The translations under genes were made by a program, and so were the position numbers. Source: Bacteroidota bacterium (GTDB lineage: Bacteria > Bacteroidota > Bacteroidia > Chitinophagales > Chitinophagaceae). Taken from it: DNA of 64,000 nucleotides. The stretch is taken from contig JAEWKC010000040.1 in assembly GCA_023386235.1 (NCBI GenBank), forward strand, positions 1 to 64,000. The letters run 5' to 3'. Under the pieces are notes generated by a model, which searched no databases, was not told the origin of the DNA, and worked only from the letters and a program-made list of their open reading frames with translations. Below are positions 17,135 through 26,110 of the stretch, in pieces. How positions within the stretch are numbered: position 1 is the first letter of the stretch; each line of letters starts with the position of its first letter.

Positions 17135-19639
17135 CTATTTTATTTTTAAATTGATGTAATCTATTTGTTCTTGTATAGCTTCAGGATTAGCTGCGCCGGC
17201 TTTTTTTACTGCTTTTTGCTGTGCTATTTGTTTGAAAAAATTATTTACAGCTTCTTTATACGGCGGATAATCTTCCGATACTTTATCGCGGTATTTAACC
17301 ACTTCATCCACACCTTGTTTAAACCTGGCCGCATCATTGATGCTCAGCAAATATCCCATAAAATCAAAAGTGTATTCCGCTTTTAGGTTAATATCGTTCA
17401 GGTTTTTGTATTCGCTATACACCTCTTCAAAGTCTGCTTCGGTCTTATTGAGCATATCCAATCGCTCTACGGCCATTTTCAATTTTCCTTTCGCGTCTTT
17501 TCTTAATGCCGGCAGCAGTTCCATTGCCTTGTCTCTGTCAAGCATGGAAAGACTTTGCAACGCCGATCCTGCAACGCTGTAAGAAGAGTCATTTACATTA
17601 GCTAAAAATACGGGCAGGTATTGTGCATTGCGCATATAACCTAAAATATCAATTGCTGCGGCCCGGGTGGGTTTATGCTTATCGGTTGTAGCTATGTTTT
17701 CTATTTTGCTTATCGCAGCGGCATTCATTATCTGCGGATTTAACCCGTATAAAACCATCTGACGAATAAGATAGTTACTATCGCTCAAAGCCTGATTAAT
17801 AATAAAATCTGCTGCTCCGGGCTGCATAATATTTTTCAGCGCATAATCAACTGCTTCTCTTCTGTCTAAAAAATTTTCGGCGTATTTATACTGAGCAATA
17901 TATTCGGCGATGTTTTTATTTTCGGTTTTTGTGCACAGTAAATATTTTTCGGCATCGGCATTGATTAACTCAGGTTTCTGCGAAGTTGCAAACGTGAATG
18001 TGTGTTTTGCTTTATCTACCCAAACATTGTGTCGGGTTTTCTTTCCGTTTACCACAACATCAATTGCCAAAGGAAATCTGAAAACAGGGGCATTTTTTTG
18101 CGTTTGTTCTATATTTACAGTGGCAGTATTGGCTGTTGAAGAATAATTGATATTTAACTGTGGATGTCCATTTGAAAAATACCATTGATTAAAAAACCAG
18201 TTTAGGTCTTTGCCTGTAACTTCTTCAAACACTAACCTTAAATCGTGTGCTTCAACCGTTCCAAACTTTTTAGAAGTAAGAATTTTATTTAATGAAGTAT
18301 TAAAAGCTTCGTTTCCTACATACTTACGCAACATGTGCAAAATAACGCCGCCTTTGTTGTAGCTTACAGCATCGAACATATCATCGGCATTTCTGTAATA
18401 ATGACGTACTAAATCTTTATTAAAATTATTGCCCATTAAATATCCCTGCATATCATTATACAAATGCGCGTCGGCCGATTCTTTGCCGTATTTATATTCT
18501 CTCCACAAATATTCGCTATAGTTGGCAAAGCTTTCGTTCATGGTAAGATTGCTCCAGCTTTCGGTAGTTACCAAATCTCCAAACCAATGATGAAATAGTT
18601 CATGCACAATTACATCTTCCCAACGGTTACCATCGGCTAATTCTCTTGCATTTTGCTGTGCAGATTGTCCATGCAATGTAGTAGTAGTATTTTCCATAGC
18701 GCCACTCACATAATCTCGGGCAGTTATTTGCGCATATTTTGCCCAGGGATATTCTACGCCGGTAATTTTAGAAAAGAACGCCATCATTTCGGGAGTAAGT
18801 CCAAAAATTTGTTTTGCATATGGCCCGTATTCTTTTTCTACGTAATAATCTACCGGAATATTTTTATATTTATCTTTAATTACCGTATAGTCTCCAACAC
18901 CCATAAACACAAGGTAGGGTGCATGAGGCTGCGTCATTTTCCACACATCGGTACGTGTTCCATTCGGATTTTTCTTAGAAGAAGTCATTAACCCGTTAGA
19001 AAGCGACACATATTTATCCGACACAGTCATGGCAATTTCGTGTGTCATTTTCTGGTTGGGTTTATCAATGGTGGGAAACCAAACGCTGTTGCTTTCTGTT
19101 TCGCCCTGTGTCCATATTTGAGTGGGCTTGCCTTGTTCTTCTCCTTTTGGGTTAATAAAATACAAGCCCTTATCGTCTGTAATAGCAAAACCTTTAGTTG
19201 CAGATTTATATTCGTTGGGGCGTGAAACATAATCAATATAAAGGGTATATTTTTGGTCTTTAGTATATGTTTTATTCAGTTTGATTTTTAACTGTAATGA
19301 ATCATATACATATTTCAAGGGTGTATTTTTTCCGTTGACAAACAAGTTCACCGATTTTATATCCATTGCTTTGGCATCAAGAGTAAGACTGTCGGTAGCA
19401 TAAAAATGCGGCTGCAAGGTTATCCATGCTTTGCCATACAAATACGACTTATCGTAATCGAACCGAACATCTAGCTTAGTATGAACCAGATTATTAATTT
19501 TTTCGGGTGTGGCTCTGTATATCTGTCGCCAGGCGGTATCTGCAGAAGAAGTTACAACGATATCTTCACGCACGTCCTCAACCTGTGCCTGCAGAAGCGC
19601 TGCATTAAAAACAAAGAATAATAAAAAGAATTTTTTCAT
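17135..19639 (-). CDS. M1-family zinc metalloaminopeptidase, exported
   Basis: The 834-residue protein has an N-terminal signal peptide (KKFFLLFFVFNAALLQAQ). The M1 N-terminal beta domain is followed by the GAMEN-type exopeptidase motif (SGAMENTTTT) and the zinc site HELFHHWFGD (about residue 345), with the third ligand in NESFANYSEYLW. A tyrosine-containing segment follows, then a long C-terminal region of helical repeats (about 560-800). M1 enzymes remove N-terminal residues from peptides; the signal suggests a periplasmic role in peptide use. It stands alone, with the gene downstream ending at its own terminator. Confidence 0.93.
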   Translation of the reverse strand: MKKFFLLFFVFNAALLQAQVEDVREDIVVTSSADTAWRQIYRATPEKINNLVHTKLDVRFDYDKSYLYGKAWITLQPHFYATDSLTLDAKAMDIKSVNLFVNGKNTPLKYVYDSLQLKIKLNKTYTKDQKYTLYIDYVSRPNEYKSATKGFAITDDKGLYFINPKGEEQGKPTQIWTQGETESNSVWFPTIDKPNQKMTHEIAMTVSDKYVSLSNGLMTSSKKNPNGTRTDVWKMTQPHAPYLVFMGVGDYTVIKDKYKNIPVDYYVEKEYGPYAKQIFGLTPEMMAFFSKITGVEYPWAKYAQITARDYVSGAMENTTTTLHGQSAQQNARELADGNRWEDVIVHELFHHWFGDLVTTESWSNLTMNESFANYSEYLWREYKYGKESADAHLYNDMQGYLMGNNFNKDLVRHYYRNADDMFDAVSYNKGGVILHMLRKYVGNEAFNTSLNKILTSKKFGTVEAHDLRLVFEEVTGKDLNWFFNQWYFSNGHPQLNINYSSTANTATVNIEQTQKNAPVFRFPLAIDVVVNGKKTRHNVWVDKAKHTFTFATSQKPELINADAEKYLLCTKTENKNIAEYIAQYKYAENFLDRREAVDYALKNIMQPGAADFIINQALSDSNYLIRQMVLYGLNPQIMNAAAISKIENIATTDKHKPTRAAAIDILGYMRNAQYLPVFLANVNDSSYSVAGSALQSLSMLDRDKAMELLPALRKDAKGKLKMAVERLDMLNKTEADFEEVYSEYKNLNDINLKAEYTFDFMGYLLSINDAARFKQGVDEVVKYRDKVSEDYPPYKEAVNNFFKQIAQQKAVKKAGAANPEAIQEQIDYINLKIK

Positions 19640-19716
19640 GATGAATTATTATTAATCGAAGTAAAAATAGGGAGTTTTACGGAATTTAATAGTTATTGAT
19701 TAAACAAGATTTTGGC

Positions 19717-19758
19717 ATAAATATATGAGCGCGCCACGTGGCGCGCTCATATATTTAT
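19717..19758. terminator. Perfect 42-base palindrome at the end of the PepSY gene
   Basis: The 21 bases at 19717-19737 are exactly inverted at 19738-19758 with no spacer, centred on CAC|GTG. The core is GC-rich (GAGCGCGCCACGTGGCGCGC) and flanked by ATATATTTA arms. It overlaps the TAA stop of the PepSY gene (19755-19757). As RNA it would form a very stable hairpin, so termination of the minus-strand transcript is the simplest role. Confidence 0.65.
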
Positions 19759-20888
19759 TTTTTCCTCATCTTATTAATCCAGATAATAGTGCCGGTTACA
19801 GGCAAACTGGTAGCTATTAGGCAGGCAATAAAATAAATAATTTTTGAAAACAATCCGAAAATTTCACCTGTATGTAAAGGTCTTATGGAGCCCGCTATTT
19901 TTTCTCCAAACGACTTATCGGCAAATTTTTCTTTTTTCAAAATTGCTCCTGAATATTGATCTATCACTATTTTATCCGGAACAGAAAGTGCTGCAAAGCC
20001 GGTTTTAGTTTTATTTATGGCGTAGCTACCTGTGCTGTCTGTTGGCAAATTGATAGTGATGTTACCTTTTCCGGGTAGTTCCTTATTAGCTCTGCTGATT
20101 GCATCTGCAATAGAAATGGTAGCTGCATTTTTTATTAGTGCCGATTCAGGAGCTTTTTCGCCTCTGCCTGCAAAAACTTTAGCCCCCAACATGTTGCTTA
20201 ATCCGTCTTTATACCACACAAACGACCAGCACAAACCGGTTAAACCCATTATCAATAGTAAAATAAAAGAGTAAAAACCCAAAGTGTTGTGCAAATCGTG
20301 ATTAATACGCTTCCATCTGCCGGAAAATTTTATCTTTAAACCACTTTTCCAATTGCGCCATTTTTTTATTTTTTTGGGTATCCAAAGTATCAAACCGCTC
20401 AGTAGCATAAATACAAAAATAATGGTTGCTATACCCACTACAATTCGTCCGGTTTTTTGTTCCATCAGCAACCAGCGATGCAATTTCATCATGGTAACAA
20501 AAAAATCGTTGGTTTTAGATTCTGTAGTACCCAGTTGCTCTCCGGTATAAGGATTTACCAGTATTTGTTTTCCCCTATCTTTACCACCTTCCTGTTTTTT
20601 CTTTGAAATATTTTTTACAGTAAACAACCACGACTTTTCCGCATTATCATATACTGTTACGGCTGTTACTTTTGTCTTGCCAGTCTGCAATTTATTAATT
20701 AATGAGTCTATCGCTAAAGGCTGCCCGACAGCTGTAACATTGTATTTTTCTTTATTGAAAAACTCATTTGTTTCTTTGTGAAAAGTGTAGATAGTACCAC
20801 TTAGGCAAACCACAAACAACACGATGCCGCTTGCCAGACCCAGCCATAGGTGCAAGTCGTTGGTAATTTTTCTGAAAAGTTTGTTCAT
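19755..20888 (-). CDS. PepSY-associated transmembrane protein (PiuB-like)
   Basis: The protein of about 377 residues has four membrane segments. The first is near the N-terminus after HLWLGLASGIVLFVVCLSG, two are central (around MLLSGLILWIP and the FILLLIMGLTGLCWSFVW segment), and one is near the C-terminus (IIYFIACLIATSLPVTG). Conserved histidines (HLWLG, KLHRWLL, NHDLHNTLGFYS, RPLHTGEIFG) could ligate heme. This is the PepSY_TM family, often found beside TonB siderophore receptors and thought to reduce ferric siderophores. No receptor is adjacent here. I chose ATG 20888; a TTG at 20897 is possible. Confidence 0.88.
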   Translation of the reverse strand: MNKLFRKITNDLHLWLGLASGIVLFVVCLSGTIYTFHKETNEFFNKEKYNVTAVGQPLAIDSLINKLQTGKTKVTAVTVYDNAEKSWLFTVKNISKKKQEGGKDRGKQILVNPYTGEQLGTTESKTNDFFVTMMKLHRWLLMEQKTGRIVVGIATIIFVFMLLSGLILWIPKKIKKWRNWKSGLKIKFSGRWKRINHDLHNTLGFYSFILLLIMGLTGLCWSFVWYKDGLSNMLGAKVFAGRGEKAPESALIKNAATISIADAISRANKELPGKGNITINLPTDSTGSYAINKTKTGFAALSVPDKIVIDQYSGAILKKEKFADKSFGEKIAGSIRPLHTGEIFGLFSKIIYFIACLIATSLPVTGTIIWINKMRKK

Positions 20889-20894
20889 TAAAGG

Positions 20895-20940
20895 CAAAAA
20901 TAATTCTACCTGTAAACAAGGGTTTACGAATTCGGGAAAA
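20895..20940 (-). promoter_or_regulatory. Promoter and operator-like palindrome upstream of the PepSY gene
   Basis: On the minus strand, TATTTTTG (20902-20895) is a -7 box only 6 bases before the ATG. Just upstream is the inverted repeat GTAAAC-AAGG-GTTTAC (20912-20927), followed by GAATTCGGGAAAA. An inverted repeat at this distance is placed as an operator would be. Iron control is a guess based only on the gene family. Confidence 0.4.
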
Positions 20941-20982
20941 AGTATTAAAGAAGTATATTATATTTTTCTTCTAAACAGAAAA

Positions 20983-21012
20983 GCATCTGTGAATCGAATT
21001 ATTCACAGATGC
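20983..21012. terminator. Rho-independent terminator
   Basis: GCATCTGTGAAT (20983-20994) pairs exactly with ATTCACAGATGC (21001-21012) around a 6-base loop. A long T-run follows on the plus side and CTTTTCTGTTT on the minus side. It ends the minus-strand transcript of the T9SS hydrolase gene. Confidence 0.8.
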
Positions 21013-21041
21013 CTTATATTTTTTTTTAAAAAAAATAATAA

Positions 21042-24000
21042 CTATTTTCTTATCTGAATTGTTTTCTTTTCTATGAGTTTGCCGTTTGATAATAATTGAA
21101 GATAGTAAATACCATTGGATAGGCGGCTTACATCTACTTGCAAACGATTAGTTTTGCTTACATTTTGTCTCAATTTTATATTACCCGTAATATCACTAAT
21201 TACTACTCGGTCAAAGGTTGGGATGGTGGTAAGGGTTTTATCTGTATTATTTGTACTTCTTGACACAACGTTAGCTTCCATATTTTTTTCGTCAACACTT
21301 ATACTAAATGTAGAAGATATAGGATTGGGAGAAACTCTGTAATAACCTCCATATCCACTACTATAAACGTTAAAAGTAACCCAATCAGAAAAGCCACACT
21401 GATTCTTATATCTAATACGTACCATAGTTGGAGCATTATAACTTAAATCGTAAGTAAAACCAAAACCTTGATTAAAAGGAGTAAAAGGAGTTAAACTTCT
21501 TATAAAACCATTAATTCCCTCAAATTCAAAATATGTAAGAGGAGTGCCAGTTTCCCATTCCATAGGACTTGAATAAGGAACTACTCCATTATACGCAATT
21601 TCGTAAGCCTGAACTCCATAATTTGATGTAGATTTTCTTATTATGTTTATTGGATAAGATGATGGACCGGAAGCAGAAGAAATGTATTTAGAGACGGTAA
21701 AACTACCACAGGCATAATAAATGGTAGCAGTTAGATTAGCTCCTCCAGAGTTTCCATTTGCATTTACTGTTACTGAATTGCTGTTTGGCATAATAGAGTA
21801 TAAACTGTTACCATTTAATTGCCATACAACGTTTGCGTTTGGGCAGCACAGAAGAAGGAATGTAATAGTTAGCAGTACCACAAAATGTATTTTCTCCAAT
21901 TATTGTTAATCCATAATTTCCTATAGAACAACCTATAGAACAATTTAATGTAGTAGGAGTATTTCTCATATTATTCAAAAGCCATTCTGCATTTCTTGGA
22001 GTAAACTCAATATGAGCAAAATTACTTTTTCCATTATTTGTTTCCTGTGCAATATAATTGGCCGCTGAGGATTGAAAATATGGATTGTAACCCCCAGAAT
22101 AGCTTGCAGTAAGTGAAGCAGTGTTAAATGGTGATATATCCAAGGCACTTACCGTAGGGACAAAAGCAAAATTCTGTGGTTCATTGACGGAGTAATTATA
22201 GTTAATATATCCACCAAAAATACCTGACAAACCAAATACAGAACCTACAAAAGGAAAGAATAACTTATCATTATAACTACCATTTACATCTTCTCCGATT
22301 GGAGGAATACCTCCGGGTGCACCGTCAATTGGCAATTGGTAGCCAGGTGCATACGCACTATATTCATACGAAATTTTTTGTACGGTAATAAAAAAAGCTA
22401 ATTTGTTTTTCCAAGTTAAATTAAAATAAGCAATTTTGCTTGTATTACCTTGCACTGGCAAAGCATTTACCTCTACACGCGCAATCAAACGAGAATGAAA
22501 ACCAAACAAAATAGGAATAATAATACCTGCGCTTCCATTTGCTGAAATCAATTTTTTATAAGGTTCAAAAATAGCTTGTCCGCATTCAGAGCCTAAACTT
22601 GTAGCGATAAATTTATATTCCGGCTGAGGAACATTAGCAGAAAATGTTACCATTGGCTGATATACATCGTTGATAAAAGTGTTCTGTACGCAATTGCTTT
22701 TATCTAAAGAGCGGTAAATGAGCATTTGTTGCGAAGCCGGTTTATCTAACAAAGAAACAAGGTCGTCATACTCAGGCAAAAACTTTCTTACATCTTGCCC
22801 AAAAAGCACAACTCCATCAACCATTCGTATAAGATATTGCAGACCTAAAGGGATATTGGCTCCTTTGTGTGGACTATCGTGAGTGATTAGCAATCTTGTA
22901 TTGGTAGCTTTACCTCTTTTTGTCATATCCGCAAGTGCATAACGTGCTACTAAACCACCCATGCTTATACCCATTACCACATTTTTTTCTGTACCCAATT
23001 TATTAGCATTTACCCAATCTATTACCCGCTCTGCTAAGTTTGCATTTCTTCTAATATCGTCCAACGAGTTTTTGTAATCTACATAAATAATGTCGTAAGA
23101 GTCAATGTCGGTAAGGTAATTTCTAAAACTATTGCCTCCCCAAAAAACAGAGTCCAGTTTCCTATTCATATATCTAGAGTCGCTTCTTCCTCCCATTAAT
23201 CTGTTTAAAGAAGCAATATCTGCAGCGTCCCATCCTTTAAAAATAATCAATGGCTTACGCAGCATGCCTCCATTATTTTGCCCATACCAAACAGTGATTT
23301 GTGCCCCATCGTCTCCGGAGCTATTTGGCAGATCAAATTGCAAAATGTCAGAGAAAGAAGCACGCATAAGAGAAGTTGCCTGCTCAATTATATTAATCTT
23401 TGTATGTGAATAAAGAGTTTTCCCATCGGTATTTCTTACAGCCTTAAACATAATGGTTTTTAATCCCGAAGATGGATAAAAAATATCATTGGTAACATCC
23501 GAAGATATTGATACCCATCCCTGCCCATTACCAAAGTCTGCACTTAGTGTATAGTTGTTTTTATTTTCATTACCCAAAAATAAAGAGGACGGCAATATAA
23601 AAGAATTGTTACCAACCACTCCTGTTTGATTAGTAATAGTAGCACCAAATAGTGTAAATGTTTCATAAGGACTTTCATTCCTGCCCGGCACATCTAATAT
23701 TTGACGGTTCTGTATGAAAAGTAAATTACGGCTAACGGCGTCAGATTTAAAGGCATTGAAAGTAGCCAACTCTACAGGAATAACAATAGAGTTAGGAAAA
23801 CTGCCTTTTGCTTGTGCAATATTTTGTTCTAATAATTGTTGCGACTTAAAAGCATTACTGCCTGTACCTACATAAGTTGTAAACAATGTACTGTGTACTG
23901 CATTAAACATACTGATATCCATAGTATCAGCTGATAATACAGAAGTATTGTTCATAGCAAAAGTATCTAATGGTATTAGTGGCATACCATAATCCATAAG

Positions 24001-24154
24001 ATATTGTGTAGGAACTTGAGACTTATCTAAATTTTTATAAATGTATGTATATAAACCTTCAACTGTAGAAGTATCTATACCCTTGTGCAATTTGACTCTG
24101 CAAATTTTGTTGTATGCATAATAACGCAATAAAAATAAGGTAAAATTTTTTCAT
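21042..24154 (-). pseudogene. T9SS-exported alpha/beta hydrolase (lipase-like), two frameshifts
   Basis: One gene of about 1035 codons is split over three frames. ATG 24154 gives a signal peptide (MKKFYLIFIALLCIQQNLQS). Near 24090 a +1 shift enters the main frame (KLHKGIDTSTVEGLYTYIYK onward), which holds the lipase-type nucleophile elbow NVVMGISMGGLVARYAL and THDSPHKGANIPLG. Near 21840, at a CCCAAAC run, a second +1 shift joins FCGTANYYIPSSVLP to NANVVWQLNGNSLYS, and the frame ends with a T9SS type A sorting domain (SPNPISSTFSISV ... LSNGIYYLQLLSNGKLIEKK). The intact protein would be secreted and probably cell-surface bound. Without the shifts, neither the signal nor the sorting domain is attached to the enzyme. 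Confidence 0.8.
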
Positions 24155-24191
24155 AAAATAAATATTTATAGGAGAGATAAAATACAATTAA

Positions 24192-24744
24192 TTACCACTT
24201 GCCATCAAATCGCCCTTTGGTGAAATGTAAAGTATCATAAATTCCTCCGCTTCCAAATTGTCTTGGGCATTCTAATTTTAGTTCAAAATTTCCAGAAATT
24301 ATTCTTCTTGTAGTATCAAATTTTGTTATATTCAATCTATGATTTAATAATGTAGCTTCTCTGGAATTCCGTGAGTTAATACTATTCATAAAATCCTTTT
24401 GATTATAACTTCCTACAGTAATAATATTTTTTCCTTCTTTGATTATTGTAATATAGTCTGCAGAATTTGGTGTATTTTTAGAGAGTGCAGATACATCTAC
24501 GCTAAAGCTTGTATCTGCGAAGTTTGTAATTGAAATTGAATAGGTTTTTTTTAGATAAGGAAATTTTTGATTTACAAACCACGGTTCTCCATTAATCAAA
24601 CACCCGAAAGTATTAGCTCCGGTTTGTGTAGCGAAAGGCAAACCGTCTGCATCAAGTTTTGGAGTAGAGTCTATTTTTTCGCATTTATTTGACATGACAG
24701 ACATGGCAAAAAAAACTAAAGCTAAAGGTCGGAACAGGTTTCAT
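24192..24744 (-). pseudogene. Hypothetical lipoprotein, frameshifted near its start
   Basis: The main frame (about 24713-24192) reads NKCEKIDSTPKLDADGLPFA, then FGCLINGEPWFVNQKFPYLK and ends KGRFDGKW. Upstream in the same frame is a hydrophobic stretch, NLFRPLALVFFAMSVMS, with no start codon. ATG 24744 lies one base out of phase. Adding one A after ATGAAA would give a complete lipoprotein signal. A one-base change in the run of eight T would give another signal-like sequence. It lies 37 bases before the hydrolase gene on the same strand, so the two were probably an operon. Alternative internal ATGs exist but give no export signal. Family not recognised. Confidence 0.6.
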
Positions 24745-25122
24745 AACATAAGATTTTCAATAGTTTAGTAAAAAGCAAATCGTTAATAGTTCCAAATTTA
24801 CAACCCATTAACAAAACAAACAAAGGTTATTTTACGATATTTATCATGTTTGTTAAATAAAGATGTGAAAATGAATAAACTGCAAGGCGAGGGCGCTTAG
24901 CAGAGCGAGGGAACAAGGGTTTACCAATTCGGGAAAATTTCGTATTTTTATTAATTGGCATGTATATACTCGTCAATATTTTTACTGAATATCAATTACT
25001 TACAAAAGTTCAATGAAAAATAATTGATAAATTGCTTGTTTTATACAAATAATAGCTGCACCTTTGCAACCTCAAAATAAACCCTGCGGGATAGCGCAGG
25101 ATAAAACAAAAAAACATATACA
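24745..25122. promoter_or_regulatory. Intergenic region with rplM promoter and a repeat copy
   Basis: No gene is visible. It holds a GGCGAGGGCGCTTAGCAGAG stretch (about 24888-24907), the second copy of the 25-base direct repeat (24913-24937), and a promoter for rplM. The promoter has TTG at 25036-25038, then 20 bases, then CACCTTTG at 25059-25066, one mismatch from the TAnnTTTG -7 consensus. The start site would be about 50 bases before the rplM ATG. Confidence 0.5.
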
Positions 25123-25566
25123 ATGAGTAAATTACATTTCACCACAAAGCATGCGAATGCGGCTACCGTACAGCGCGATTGGTATATCGTGGACGGTACT
25201 AATCAAACCGTGGGACGTATTGCTGCACAGATTGCTGCAATCTTACGCGGTAAGAACAAAACCTATTTTACGCCACACGTTGACTGCGGCGATTACGTAA
25301 TCATCGTAAATGCTGACAAAGTAACTTTTACCGGCAACAAAATGGACGACAAACAGTACATCAACTTCTCTGGTTATCCCGGGGGTAAAAAAGAAGAACC
25401 AGCCGGCAAATTATTAAAACGTCGCCCTGAAGTAATTATGGAAAGAGCCGTAAAAGGTATGCTTCCCAAAAACAAACTCGGACGCAAAATGGTTAAAAAA
25501 TTATTTGTGTATGCAGGTGACAAACATCCGCACATTGCACAGCAACCAAAAGAACTTACATTTTAA
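25123..25566 (+). CDS. rplM: 50S ribosomal protein L13
   Basis: The 147-residue protein is of normal length. WYIVDGTNQTVGRIAAQIA, GDYVIIVNADKVTFTGNK, RRPEVIMERAVKGMLPKNKL and LFVYAGDKHPH are standard L13 signatures. L13 binds 23S rRNA early in large-subunit assembly. It heads the rplM-rpsI-rpsB-tsf cluster, with rpsI 28 bases downstream, the usual bacterial order. Confidence 0.98.
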   Translation: MSKLHFTTKHANAATVQRDWYIVDGTNQTVGRIAAQIAAILRGKNKTYFTPHVDCGDYVIIVNADKVTFTGNKMDDKQYINFSGYPGGKKEEPAGKLLKRRPEVIMERAVKGMLPKNKLGRKMVKKLFVYAGDKHPHIAQQPKELTF

Positions 25567-25594
25567 TCTGCCATAGGCACAAAATATATACAGA

Positions 25595-25984
25595 ATGGAA
25601 AAACAAAAAAATGCCGTTGGTCGTCGTAAAGCAGCAGTTACACGCGTTTTCATAAGCAAAGGAAACGGTACGATTACCGTTAATGGCAAAGATTATAAAG
25701 AATATTTTACATTACCTTATTTACAAAATCAGGTACTTGTTCCCCTTTCAACAATTGAAGCTACAGACAAATTTAATGTTGTTATCAATGCTGTAGGCGG
25801 AGGTATCAAAGGTCAGGCAGAATCTGCTAAACTGGGTATTGCACGCGCATTGTTGCAAGTAGATGCTGAATATCGTCCTGCCCTTAAAGCAGCCGGCTTA
25901 CTTTCTCGTGACCCACGTGTGGTTGAGCGTAAGAAATTTGGTAAGAAAAAAGCACGCAGAAGCTACCAGTTCAGCAAACGTTAA
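25595..25984 (+). CDS. rpsI: 30S ribosomal protein S9
   Basis: The 129-residue protein carries the S9 signatures: NAVGRRKAAVTRVFISKG, GGGIKGQAESAKLGIARALL and the basic tail KKFGKKKARRSYQFSKR. The C-terminal arginine tail reaches the P-site tRNA in the small subunit. It is co-transcribed with rplM upstream. About 126 bases with a small hairpin separate it from rpsB. Confidence 0.98.
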   Translation: MEKQKNAVGRRKAAVTRVFISKGNGTITVNGKDYKEYFTLPYLQNQVLVPLSTIEATDKFNVVINAVGGGIKGQAESAKLGIARALLQVDAEYRPALKAAGLLSRDPRVVERKKFGKKKARRSYQFSKR

Positions 25985-26071
25985 TATGCTTCGCTTATGT
26001 ATGTCTCCACAGAGGAATACAGCACAGTTCTTAAAATATTTATATACAACTATTAAAATACATACCCAAAA

Positions 26072-26089
26072 GCCTTCTATTAGGAAGGC
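26072..26089 (+). promoter_or_regulatory. Small hairpin in the rpsB leader
   Basis: GCCTTC and GAAGGC pair around a 6-base loop (TATTAG), about 20 bases before the rpsB ATG. S2 mRNAs are autoregulated through leader structures in several bacterial groups, so this may be such an element. A hairpin this small could also be chance. Confidence 0.3.
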
Positions 26090-26110
26090 AGACGGGACTT
26101 TAAAAAAATT

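Noticed and set aside
21837..21845. Programmed -1 frameshift at CCCAAAC in the hydrolase gene
   Set aside because: The heptamer is not in the X XXY YYZ phase relative to the incoming frame, and the shift needed is +1.
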